A stretch of DNA of 25,263 nucleotides, taken from positions 1 to 25,263 of IMG/VR virus record IMGVR_UViG_3300020109_000123; one strand, given 5' to 3'. The notes below the pieces were generated by a model. It was given only the letters and a program-made list of their open reading frames with translations, searched no databases and was not told the DNA's origin. Source of the DNA: a virus. Positions 7,044 to 14,569 of this stretch are shown here, in pieces (positions within the stretch are counted from its first letter, which is position 1; each line of letters starts with the position of its first letter). The position numbers were made by a program, and so were the translations under genes.

Positions 7044-7102
7044 CAACCGGGCAATGGTTGTACATTCGTGCAATGGAAACGGTCGAAAACGAGGGTAAAT
7101 AA
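6555..7102 (+). CDS. Tail assembly chaperone, -1 frameshift fusion form
   Basis: The coding path is 6555-6959 in frame 0, then 6959-7102 in the -1 frame, giving 182 aa. The slip site is A AAA AAG at 6953-6959, overlapped by A AAA AAA and T TTA AAA. The -1 frame is closed by TAA at 6932-6934, opens exactly across the slippery run, and then continues for 47 codons to TAA at 7100-7102, whose last A starts the tape measure ATG. The added part (FSEKANSIFGKAS, TGQWLYIRAMETVE) looks like real protein. This reproduces the gpG/gpGT arrangement known for lambda and shown to be conserved in many tailed phages, including Mu (which uses -2). The evidence is strong in sequence, but not experimental. Confidence 0.75.
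6947..6959 (+). promoter_or_regulatory. Programmed -1 ribosomal frameshift site
   Basis: The run TTTAAAAAAAAAG contains three overlapping X XXY YYZ heptamers in the reading frame: T TTA AAA, A AAA AAA and A AAA AAG. The last is the slippery sequence of E. coli dnaX and among the most efficient in bacteria. GGAAG at 6941-6945 could act as an upstream Shine-Dalgarno-like stimulator. I see no strong downstream hairpin. Confidence 0.75.
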
Positions 7103-8865
7103 TGGCAGATATAGACATATCCATTGGCGGCGATAATAAAGAGCTTCTGAAAGAAGTTGCAGAAGCTAAACGGGTATTAAATAAAGAAGCGCGGGAACAG
7201 GAACGAATAGACGCCCGCCTTTCCCGTAAAAAGGCCCGCAACCGCTTAAAGGTAATCCGCGAAACAAGAAAAGCCGAAGAGCAAAGCGCCCGCGAATCTG
7301 AACGGATGGAAGATCGGCTTTTCCGGAAGCGTGCTCGAAATCGTTTAAAAGATATTCGCGCCCGCGTTCGTGAAGAAAAAGCAGCCCATCGTGAAATCGA
7401 AAGAGCTGAAAGGTTATCCGCAGAACGCCGTTCTCGTTTATTCCGTCGCGGTGTTGCCGGTGCCGTTGGTACCGGTTTAGCCGTCGGCGCTGCGGGCGTT
7501 GTAATGGGTCGCGGAATCATTGAATACGAAGAACGCCTTGCGAGAACTGCGGTACAAGCGAAAAAGTCAAGGGAAGAGCAGGCGGCACTTGGAGAATCGA
7601 TAACCGCTGCTTCGATTAAATACGGTGTTTCGCGTGATAATATTTTATCAACATTCGAGGCGATTGTTGATAAATCCGGCGATTTTGATCTTGCCGCCCA
7701 GAATCTCGACAAAATCGGAATGACCCTGCGCGGTACCGGGTCGGACGCTTCCGAACTTGGTATTTTGATAGCAGCGCTTAAGAATTCAATCAACGAATCT
7801 GGAACAAAGCAGACCGGCGGAATATTCGATTTTCTCGATGTTTTGATTGCGCAAGGTGACGAAGCCTCTATTAACCTTTCGGAACTTACAAGCGAAGCGC
7901 AGAAGCTTATGGGAGCGTTTACGCAAGCCGGTTTTGAAAACATGAAACAGTTTACCGAATTCGGCGGATTGTTTCAGATTGCCGGAAAGGGCGCCGGGAA
8001 AGCCGAGGCTGCTACCTATGTCGCTTCGTTCCTTCGTGAAATAGGGAAGCGGTCGAAGGATATCGAAAAAGCCACCGGCGTTAAAACAACAAAAAAAGGC
8101 GGAACCCTTCGCGATCTCGGCGACGTTATACCGGAACTTTTGAAAGCTACCGGCGGGGATATCAACAAAATAAACGCGCTTTTCCCGAACGCAGAGGCCG
8201 CTATTCCTTTGAAACTTCTCGCGGTTGAATACCAGAAGACCGGGGGAGAAATCAAGAGTTTTAACCGTCTTCTTGAACTTGGAGGAATGGCTGCAGAAGT
8301 CAACGCCGAAAGATACAAACGAGTTTCTGAAACATCAGGACAGGCATTCGGAAAGGCCGGGGCGCTCGGCACCATGTTAGCCGATAAAGCACTTGTTCCC
8401 GTGATTGATGATTTATCGGTTAGCCTTGAACGGTTGCTTTCAGATCCGGGGAAATTAAAGCAGCTTGAAAATACTTTCATGGCGATAGGTGAAACATTAA
8501 AGCTGGTTGGTAAATTCGGGGTCGCTTTCGGAAATATCATTTCCCCGATAGTAGGTATTGCCGGGGATATTAGCCGTTCCGGGCAACTTAACGAAAGAAT
8601 CAAAAAGTTACCAGAAACAGCAAAAAAACGGCTAAAGGACGAACTCGGCGTTGGTTTCCTCGAACCAATAGTAAATGCTGGTTCAACCCGGTCAAGTATG
8701 AACGCCGTTGAAAGCGCCCTGAACAATATTGAATTGAGTCTGGTTGTCAATAACACAATGGGAAGAACCGACGCAAAACTTGAAGGACTTTCAAATTCTG
8801 ACACCGGATCGAAAAGGTTTACCAATTACGCCGTCGGTCGTAATCAATGGAGGTTTGGTCAATAA
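7102..8865 (+). CDS. Tail tape measure protein
   Basis: At 587 aa this is the long helical protein that sets tail length; it follows the chaperone, whose frameshift stop overlaps its ATG. The N-terminal 115 residues are extremely charged (Arg/Glu/Lys) and contain a near-repeat, RLSRKKARNRLKVIR (39-53) and RLFRKRARNRLKDIR (72-86). A hydrophobic Gly/Ala stretch (117-138) and a PhageMin_Tail-like central region (FEAIVDKSGDFDLAAQNLDKIG, then LLKATGGDINKINALFPNAEA) follow. At the usual 0.15 nm per residue this predicts a short tail of roughly 90 nm. GAGGG at 7091-7095 is the RBS. The large open frames on the opposite strand are shadows of its codon bias. Confidence 0.85.
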   Translation: MADIDISIGGDNKELLKEVAEAKRVLNKEAREQERIDARLSRKKARNRLKVIRETRKAEEQSARESERMEDRLFRKRARNRLKDIRARVREEKAAHREIERAERLSAERRSRLFRRGVAGAVGTGLAVGAAGVVMGRGIIEYEERLARTAVQAKKSREEQAALGESITAASIKYGVSRDNILSTFEAIVDKSGDFDLAAQNLDKIGMTLRGTGSDASELGILIAALKNSINESGTKQTGGIFDFLDVLIAQGDEASINLSELTSEAQKLMGAFTQAGFENMKQFTEFGGLFQIAGKGAGKAEAATYVASFLREIGKRSKDIEKATGVKTTKKGGTLRDLGDVIPELLKATGGDINKINALFPNAEAAIPLKLLAVEYQKTGGEIKSFNRLLELGGMAAEVNAERYKRVSETSGQAFGKAGALGTMLADKALVPVIDDLSVSLERLLSDPGKLKQLENTFMAIGETLKLVGKFGVAFGNIISPIVGIAGDISRSGQLNERIKKLPETAKKRLKDELGVGFLEPIVNAGSTRSSMNAVESALNNIELSLVVNNTMGRTDAKLEGLSNSDTGSKRFTNYAVGRNQWRFGQ

Positions 8866-10118
8866 TGTCTGATAGATTCATACCACAAATTGCAGGGTTT
8901 TACCTGAATATTGTTTCTGTTTCGAATGGATTTACTTCGTCGGTTATAAAACACGAATACCCATTTTCTAACCGGAACAAGCTGGAAAACACCGGGCAAA
9001 ACACGCGGACATATACCGTTGATTGTGTTTTTATGGCTAATCCGCCAATTACACAAGGTTGGGAACCTTCGACGGCGATTTTTCCAACGTATGAATCGTT
9101 TTTAAACTTCAAGGCAACACTTGAACAAACCCGCGAGCCGGTCGATTTTATTCACCCGGTTTTTGGTGAGATGTCCGGCATGGTTGAAGGTTTTTCAAGC
9201 GTTGACGACGAAACAAAAAAATTCGCTTCGGTGAGTTTTACGTTTGTCGAAGAGGTTACTTCTGATGAATCGACGTTTGTCCTTTATATACTTCCGGCGC
9301 AGGGGGTACAATTTAGGTTAGCAAGCGCCGGAATATCCGACAGGCTCGCGGAATTGCAGCGATTGGCGGCGTCTCTCCGTGCGTTTGTTGCGACAATGGC
9401 AGCTTTCAAGGGAAAACTCGACGCATATTTGAATCGAATAGTATCGGCTGCAACATCGATTAAAAATACCGTTGACTACGTTCAAGGGTTACCCGGTGAA
9501 ATTGTTTCTTCGATAAATTCTGCAATTGATCGTTTGGTTGTAAGTTTTGCCACCGCGAGCAGTTCACCGGCTGCATTTATCAACAATATAACGCAAGCAA
9601 CACGCGATTTAGCCGACACTTTCACCGACGCGACCCAAAGGACGGCGGTAATCGTTTTAGGGGCTTCTCGTGTCGCATACGAAGCCGGGAACGTTTATCA
9701 AGAAGATGACAAGAAACGCGACAAAATTTCAAAGAAGGAAAAGAAAGCTTCGTTCGACGCAGCCGGAAACTATGTCGGCGGTGACCCTATCCCTGACGCA
9801 ATGACCGCGCAGGAGCTCGAAGAAACGCTTTTTAATGTTAAAGCCCTAATATATGACGCATTGCTTTTGGATCGGGAAAACGCACCTCTGCGCGATCAGG
9901 CGAAGACTTTGCAGACGTATATCAACGAAATAAAACTTTCACGGGAAAGAATGGAAACGCAAGAACTTCCAATGCAGAGTTTGCACACTACCGCAATAAT
10001 GAACGGTATGAATTATCAATCTGCAGAACGTATTTTGAAACTGAATCCGCATATTAAAAACCCGACTTTCGCAAGCGGTGCCGTTAAAGTAATATTTCCA
10101 AGGTCAGCAAATGGATGA
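8865..10118 (+). CDS. Mu gpN-like baseplate/DNA circularisation family protein
   Basis: This 417-aa protein matches the DNA_circ_N family by its N-terminal pattern: IAGFYLNIVSVSNGFTSSVIKHEYPFSNRN, TGQNTRTYTVDCVF, then PVDFIHPVFGEMSGMVEGFSS and VSFTFVEE (residues 8-137). In Mu gpN this protein belongs to the baseplate hub region; the circularisation name is historical. The C-terminal end (TAIMNGMNYQSAERILKLNP, then NPTFASGAVKVIFP) corresponds to the small LysM-like end common in this family. The open frame extends to an ATG at 8847, but the start at 8865 is better: GGAGG at 8849-8853 lies 11 nt upstream, and TAATG couples it to the tape measure stop. Confidence 0.8.
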   Translation: MSDRFIPQIAGFYLNIVSVSNGFTSSVIKHEYPFSNRNKLENTGQNTRTYTVDCVFMANPPITQGWEPSTAIFPTYESFLNFKATLEQTREPVDFIHPVFGEMSGMVEGFSSVDDETKKFASVSFTFVEEVTSDESTFVLYILPAQGVQFRLASAGISDRLAELQRLAASLRAFVATMAAFKGKLDAYLNRIVSAATSIKNTVDYVQGLPGEIVSSINSAIDRLVVSFATASSSPAAFINNITQATRDLADTFTDATQRTAVIVLGASRVAYEAGNVYQEDDKKRDKISKKEKKASFDAAGNYVGGDPIPDAMTAQELEETLFNVKALIYDALLLDRENAPLRDQAKTLQTYINEIKLSRERMETQELPMQSLHTTAIMNGMNYQSAERILKLNPHIKNPTFASGAVKVIFPRSANG

Positions 10119-11274
10119 GATTCGAATAATCATAACGAATAAATACGGCGAAGTTATCTCTGATGATAATCAATATTCTGATTATTCTTTCCTATCAGAT
10201 TATAACAACCTTGCAAATCCGTTTTCTGTTACCTTGGTTAATGTTGATTTCTCGGTTTCAGTCGGTGATAAAATTCAGTTTATGGTGAACGGAAAAACCG
10301 AGTACACCGGGATCATTCAACGGAAACAGGCAAGCGGTGATAAAAGTTCACAGATAGTTACATTATCAGGAAAAGACCGCGCCGGAATACTTGTCGAAAG
10401 CTTCTGCAACAATTTCAAGGATTTTAACAATAAAACGCCGAAATTTATCATTGAGGCGTTGATTAAGCAGACGGATTTCTATGTTAAACCTCGCGGATCG
10501 GCGGAAAATATCGAAGATTCAACCGGTTTTAATAGTTCTTCAGACGTAAGTAGTCGCAATTCTGCGACTGTTGCAGACGTTAATAACTCAAAAACCGTTG
10601 ATGGATCTGGTTATTCTACGGTTTACGATCAAGCTTTTACTGGGTTAAAAGCCAGGAAACACTACAAAATAAACGTCGGAGACCGCGTTTTTGACAAAAT
10701 AAACCAGCTTGTTAAGGCGCTTGGGTATGAAATTCTTTATGAAAACGAAGGCACTTTGTATATCGGCGATCTGAACCGGAAGCGATACAACGACACAATC
10801 GAATATTCGATTACTTTCCGGCGTGACGGTATCGGAAATAATGCTTTGTCATACGATTTTTACGAAGATATTTCCGGGCGGTATAGTTCAATTATGGTTT
10901 CTTCGCAAGTTGATGATCCCGACTCTGATACTGTTGGTCATTTCAAGATTGCAAAAGATTCAACGGTGCCAAATATTAAGTTTATGGCTATGCAAGTTGA
11001 TGACGAACAAGAAAGCCCGCGCCTGATAGCGATTCAGGAACGCGAGGATCAACGAATTGAAGGTTTTGGGGTTACATATACGGTACAAGGACACACGGCC
11101 GAAAACGGGGAAACATGGAACGTTAATCGATACGTTAATGTTTTTGATGATATCAACGAGATTACAGAATATTTAGTTATTTATTCGCGTGAATTCAAAT
11201 TTTCAAGAACCAACGGGACCACGACAGAAGTATTTTTATCGAAGGAAAAATTAACTTCGGAGCTTGAAATATAA
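10111..11274 (+). CDS. Baseplate hub protein (Mu gpP / P2 gpD-like)
   Basis: This 387-aa protein has the layout of the gp27-like hub at the tip of the tail tube. The first domain includes FSVTLVNVDFSVSVGDKIQFMVNGKTEYTGIIQRKQ and the second part VTLSGKDRAGILVESF. A Ser/Asn-rich stretch (residues about 128-180) is inserted before the typical KINQLVKALGYEILYENEGTLYI segment and looks like a surface insertion. The C-terminal domain reads RLIAIQEREDQRIEGFGVTYTVQGH, as in other late control D-type hubs. The gene overlaps the N-like gene by 8 nt and shares a base with the spike gene (TAATG). Confidence 0.8.
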   Translation: MDEIRIIITNKYGEVISDDNQYSDYSFLSDYNNLANPFSVTLVNVDFSVSVGDKIQFMVNGKTEYTGIIQRKQASGDKSSQIVTLSGKDRAGILVESFCNNFKDFNNKTPKFIIEALIKQTDFYVKPRGSAENIEDSTGFNSSSDVSSRNSATVADVNNSKTVDGSGYSTVYDQAFTGLKARKHYKINVGDRVFDKINQLVKALGYEILYENEGTLYIGDLNRKRYNDTIEYSITFRRDGIGNNALSYDFYEDISGRYSSIMVSSQVDDPDSDTVGHFKIAKDSTVPNIKFMAMQVDDEQESPRLIAIQEREDQRIEGFGVTYTVQGHTAENGETWNVNRYVNVFDDINEITEYLVIYSREFKFSRTNGTTTEVFLSKEKLTSELEI

Positions 11275-11786
11275 TGCAAGTTTTTAAAGTAGTCGTTTCT
11301 GAAATAACCGCGAGCGATCGACATTCATTGGTTGACGCTATCGGGCGGGCCGGGGAAGAAATTACCCAGCGTCCAAGTTATCAGCACGCGGGATTTCATA
11401 GCACATTGAAGCCGGGAACAAACGGTTACATGATCGCAAGCGGTGAAAATATTACCATGATCGCAAGCGCTGACACCGCCGAAGATCGTCCGGAAGGTTT
11501 AGAAAACACTACAACGATTTACCGCGATGCGAATAAATACGTTAAAATTGCGGAAAATGGTGATATTACGGTTGCGAACAACCAAAATAAGATTATATTA
11601 AAGAGTAATGGCGATATTGAACTTGGTTCAAGTGCGTTAAAAAAGTTGGTTACGGAGGATATTTTGTCAGTTCTAACAGCGCATACGCATACTTGCGGGA
11701 CACCGGGAAACCCAACAACCGCAACTATTTTTACGCCGCCATTGTCTGCAGAGTTGCACTGCACCTCAAAAGTTAAAGGTCAATAA
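11274..11786 (+). CDS. Baseplate central spike protein (Mu gp45-like)
   Basis: This 170-aa protein lies directly after the hub, the place of gp45 in Mu and gpV in P2. It is a short OB-fold plus beta-helix spike protein that pierces the outer membrane. An N-terminal strand region is followed by repeated short strands (TIYRDANKYVKIAENGDITVANNQNKIILKSNGDIELG) that read like a triple beta-helix. Near the end HTHTC (His137, His139) supplies the HxH motif that binds an iron ion at the tip of P2/Mu-type spikes. Length fits the family. A spike with HxH fits a target envelope with an outer membrane. Confidence 0.8.
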   Translation: MQVFKVVVSEITASDRHSLVDAIGRAGEEITQRPSYQHAGFHSTLKPGTNGYMIASGENITMIASADTAEDRPEGLENTTTIYRDANKYVKIAENGDITVANNQNKIILKSNGDIELGSSALKKLVTEDILSVLTAHTHTCGTPGNPTTATIFTPPLSAELHCTSKVKGQ

Positions 11787-12169
11787 TGGATTTCGCAATT
11801 GTACAAGGTCCGAATGGTGTACCGGAAATGTCATGGGAAAAGCCGACAAACATCGGTAACCTTTTGTATTTCTCGATCAACATTAAAAAAGGAACACTTT
11901 TTAATAATCCGGGTTTCGGCCTTGATTTGTCTGATATCAAAAAGTTGACTGATGAAAAACTGCCATTAATTCAGGACAGAGTTGAAAAATCACTCAAGTG
12001 GATTCTTGACATAGGCAAGGCGAGAGAAATTCTTGTTACCGTTGAAAAAAACATTCAGGCTATCGGGCGCGTTGACATATTTATAAAAGCAACGCAGGCC
12101 GACGGAACGCCTGTCGATTTAAGCACTTTCAGAAGTGTAGGAGGGCCCGCCGATGGCTTTATTGTATGA
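11786..12169 (+). CDS. Baseplate wedge protein (Mu gp46 / gp25-like)
   Basis: This 127-aa protein belongs by size, position and pattern to the GP46 family, related to T4 gp25, which nucleates sheath assembly in the wedge. It shows the GTLFNNPGFGLDLSDIKKLTDEK segment, a central helix with VEKSLKWILDIGKAREILV, and a beta hairpin IQAIGRVDIFIKATQADGTPVDL. It overlaps its neighbours on both sides (TAATG with the spike; 17 nt with the J-like gene). The RBS is AAAGG, 6 nt before the ATG. Confidence 0.78.
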   Translation: MDFAIVQGPNGVPEMSWEKPTNIGNLLYFSINIKKGTLFNNPGFGLDLSDIKKLTDEKLPLIQDRVEKSLKWILDIGKAREILVTVEKNIQAIGRVDIFIKATQADGTPVDLSTFRSVGGPADGFIV

Positions 12170-12992
12170 AAAAGATTTTGATCAGATATTAAGAGATATT
12201 CTCACCGACTACCAGAATCTCGATTCAAACCCGGACGTGTCTCAAGGCTCTATGCCTTTTATTATGGGTTCCGTTTTGGCTTCTATGATTTGGGGTATTT
12301 TCAAGAAGTGCGACTATAACAAAAAGCAAATGTTCGTCGATACTGCAGACGCCGAAAACCTCAGAAAATGGGGCGCGATTTATGATATTCCTTACCTCGA
12401 AACGGATACCGATTCGACGTATTTGAATAAAATATTGCGCTTCATTCGTCAAGCTCCGGCTGGTGGGAACAAGCAGGATTTTGAAGACTGGGCACTTGAT
12501 CAGAATAATTGTTTTTTCGAATACGACGGAACCGTATATTATAACAATCTCGCAACTGTTGTAAACGCCGGTTTCGGTGCCGGTACCGTTGGTATTTTCA
12601 CGGTGCCAACCGATGAAACGATCATTGATGTTGTAAGCCCGGTAAACATCGAAGAGGAACTTCGCTCGGTAACGCAAGATTATATTGAAACCGTTCGACC
12701 GCTCGGAATGCTTGCGGCTTCGGTTGTTTCTGCAAAACCGCTTTCGCAATCGGTTACAATGACGGTGCAAGCCCCGGAAGGTCAATTTGTCGATGAGGCT
12801 GCAATAGCCGAGGCCATTCGCGATAACATGAATTTAATGGTGCCCGGTGAGCCATTATACACCGCGACGCTTATTTGTATTGCGATGTCATACGGTGCAA
12901 TAAACCCTGTTTTGTCGCTTCCTGCGGGTAATGTTTTAGCAGCAAATGACCGGTTTATTCGGCCGAATGTAATAACGGTTACGGAGGTATAA
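12153..12992 (+). CDS. Baseplate wedge protein J-like (Mu gp47)
   Basis: This 279-aa protein is a Baseplate_J-family wedge component. It has the N-terminal pattern ILRDILTDYQNLDSNPDVSQGS and a helix NLRKWGAIYDIPY, then ILRFIRQAPAGGNKQDFEDWALD. The typical beta domain follows (GAGTVGIFTVPTDETIIDVVSPVNIEEELRSVTQDYIETVRPLGMLAASVVSAKP), and the C-terminal part (EAAIAEAIRDNMNLMVPGEPLYTATLICIAM) matches gp47/YmfP-like proteins. It is shorter than many J proteins (350-380 aa). GGAGG at 12139-12143 sets the start. In Mu the gp48-like gene follows next; here it lies 4.5 kb further on. Confidence 0.8.
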   Translation: MALLYEKDFDQILRDILTDYQNLDSNPDVSQGSMPFIMGSVLASMIWGIFKKCDYNKKQMFVDTADAENLRKWGAIYDIPYLETDTDSTYLNKILRFIRQAPAGGNKQDFEDWALDQNNCFFEYDGTVYYNNLATVVNAGFGAGTVGIFTVPTDETIIDVVSPVNIEEELRSVTQDYIETVRPLGMLAASVVSAKPLSQSVTMTVQAPEGQFVDEAAIAEAIRDNMNLMVPGEPLYTATLICIAMSYGAINPVLSLPAGNVLAANDRFIRPNVITVTEV

Positions 12993-12993
12993 A

Positions 12994-13407
12994 ATGATTC
13001 GACCAGTACATTACAACATGGAATACCCCGGAAATTTTGAGGTTATTGAATGTCGTGAAGGTGCGACAGCTTCCGGGAAAATTCTATTGAACGTTGAAGG
13101 ATTGACCGACATTCTCGAAAGCGCGGTTTCAATTTACCGGGCGACAAAGCCGGACGCCGATCAGGAAAAATGGACAACATCCGGCTCTGATTTATACGCT
13201 GCTGATGTTTTCACGTTGACATTTTCACGAATGGCCGACGGTCGTATTGTCGCTAATTGGTGTTTTGATCCGGTTGAGATTACCGGGATCGAGCAAGGTT
13301 TTTACGCTATCACAATCTATATTAATTCTGATTCTGCTGCCGATGTTAAGCAGGCATGCGTTGAATTTATCGTTAAAATAAAAAATTCAATTTCGATTGG
13401 TGTTTAA
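12994..13407 (+). CDS. Hypothetical beta-rich baseplate/fibre-region protein
   Basis: I do not recognise this 137-aa family. The protein alternates short strands with charged turns (FEVIECREGATASGKILLNV, FTLTFSRMADGRIVANWCF) and ends QACVEFIVKIKNSISIG, much like small Ig-like or baseplate-upper-protein N-terminal domains. It opens the cassette between the J-like and gp48-like genes, so it probably connects fibres to the baseplate. GGAGG lies 6-7 nt before the ATG. The stop is directly followed by the next ATG. Confidence 0.55.
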   Translation: MIRPVHYNMEYPGNFEVIECREGATASGKILLNVEGLTDILESAVSIYRATKPDADQEKWTTSGSDLYAADVFTLTFSRMADGRIVANWCFDPVEITGIEQGFYAITIYINSDSAADVKQACVEFIVKIKNSISIGV

Positions 13408-13743
13408 ATGGATGAATTCGATAGTAAATATGTGATAATCAAGGCCGACACAATCGAAGCCTCGAACGAAATATTGCGAACTGCGACTATTTCCTTGGGT
13501 TTGTCCGAAAACAATTTTAAATATTTGATCGGCGAACGCAACGAAGGTAATATAATCGGCGTTGAAATTAAGAACAACAATGTTCCTGTATTTATAAACG
13601 GTTTCGCTCTTTACGAAATAGACAAGCATATTGTCGAGGCTCTTGATACTTGGATAGAATTAAAAGTTTCGCAAATTGTAAACGTTTGGTATGTATCACA
13701 AAACAAGGTATGGGATATAATACCGAATGAGGTGTTAATATGA
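13408..13743 (+). CDS. Hypothetical protein in the fibre cassette
   Basis: This 111-aa protein of unknown family has no membrane segment. The middle has strands (GNIIGVEIKNNNVPVFINGFALYEI) and a helix VEALDTWIELKVSQIVNVWYV. Its ATG follows the preceding stop without a gap and its TGA overlaps the next ATG (ATGA, 13740-13743), so it is translated within a coupled block. A fibre accessory or assembly role is inferred from position only. Confidence 0.5.
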   Translation: MDEFDSKYVIIKADTIEASNEILRTATISLGLSENNFKYLIGERNEGNIIGVEIKNNNVPVFINGFALYEIDKHIVEALDTWIELKVSQIVNVWYVSQNKVWDIIPNEVLI

Positions 13744-14549
13744 TTGGAAGTTTTAACGAAGCCAATGTTGTTTTTGCGCTTGTTCCAAAATGCGAGACAT
13801 TCAGAACTGCTGATGCTAATACCGGCTATTCTATGCTTTATAACGGCCCTCAATCTGGCGGCACTATTACCGGAACACTTACCAATATGGCAACTGGTTA
13901 CGGTTTTAGACTTGCACAAAAGGACTATAATATTGATGGTTCCAATGACGTTATAAATTTAAGTGGATCGACGCTGATTTTTAAAAATAAAACAACATTC
14001 TCAACCATAACGAGAATAAAGACAACAGACTTAACAACAACAAGAAATATATACCAAACACTTACCGACACATCAAACAGAGTTGCACTTCGCATTGAAG
14101 GCGGACTGCTTTATATTTTTGTAACGAACGGTGCAAACGCATACGGATCCGTTGCATTGTCTAGCGTATTAACTTCTGGTGTATACTCTGATATTTGCGT
14201 GGTTTACAATGGCGCAGGTGCAGCAAATGCAGACAGGCTAAAATTGTATGTTAACGGAGTAGCTGTTACGCTTTCATTTTTTGGTACGATTCCTGCAACG
14301 ACAACTAATGCGGCGTTACCCAATTTGGTTTTATTTAATATTCATAACGGGCAGGCAGAATCAGCAATAGTATACTCTAACGCATTAAGTGCTAGTGACG
14401 CATTATCGATATACAATTTAGGCCCAAACCTTGGTGGTCTTACCGGTGTTGATAATGGAAACGGAACAATGAATTTATTAGGCGGTTTTGGTCATATACA
14501 TAGTGTTGGAATGGGTATTGGCGTTGGCGTTGGTGTTGGAATAGTGTAA
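13740..14549 (+). CDS. LamG/concanavalin-like lectin-fold tail protein with Gly-rich tip
   Basis: This 269-aa protein shows the jelly-roll lectin pattern of LamG/ConA-like domains in residues about 55-230: TTFSTITRIKTTDL, RVALRIEGGLLYIFVTNG, SGVYSDICVVYNG, DRLKLYVNGVAV, then LFNIHNGQAESAIVYSNALSASDALSIYN. This is the form in which such domains are usually recognised in phage fibres. The final 25 residues are a hydrophobic Gly-rich tip (GFGHIHSVGM then GIGVGVGVGIV). It likely binds a surface glycan or forms part of the adhesin. The DNA is more AT-rich than the baseplate genes before it. Confidence 0.65.
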   Translation: MIGSFNEANVVFALVPKCETFRTADANTGYSMLYNGPQSGGTITGTLTNMATGYGFRLAQKDYNIDGSNDVINLSGSTLIFKNKTTFSTITRIKTTDLTTTRNIYQTLTDTSNRVALRIEGGLLYIFVTNGANAYGSVALSSVLTSGVYSDICVVYNGAGAANADRLKLYVNGVAVTLSFFGTIPATTTNAALPNLVLFNIHNGQAESAIVYSNALSASDALSIYNLGPNLGGLTGVDNGNGTMNLLGGFGHIHSVGMGIGVGVGVGIV

Positions 14550-14569
14550 TTTAACGGAGGTTTTAAGAT

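Noticed and set aside
7032-8825. Two long open frames (303 and 269 codons) on the strand opposite the tape measure gene.
   Set aside because: Their products are Ser/Arg/Ala-rich with no domain pattern, lack RBSs, and mirror the codon bias of the tape measure gene, which is clearly real.
9960-10118. A separate LysM-type fusion on the gpN-like protein.
   Set aside because: A similar short C-terminal end is usual in this family, so it supports the family call and is not an unusual fusion.
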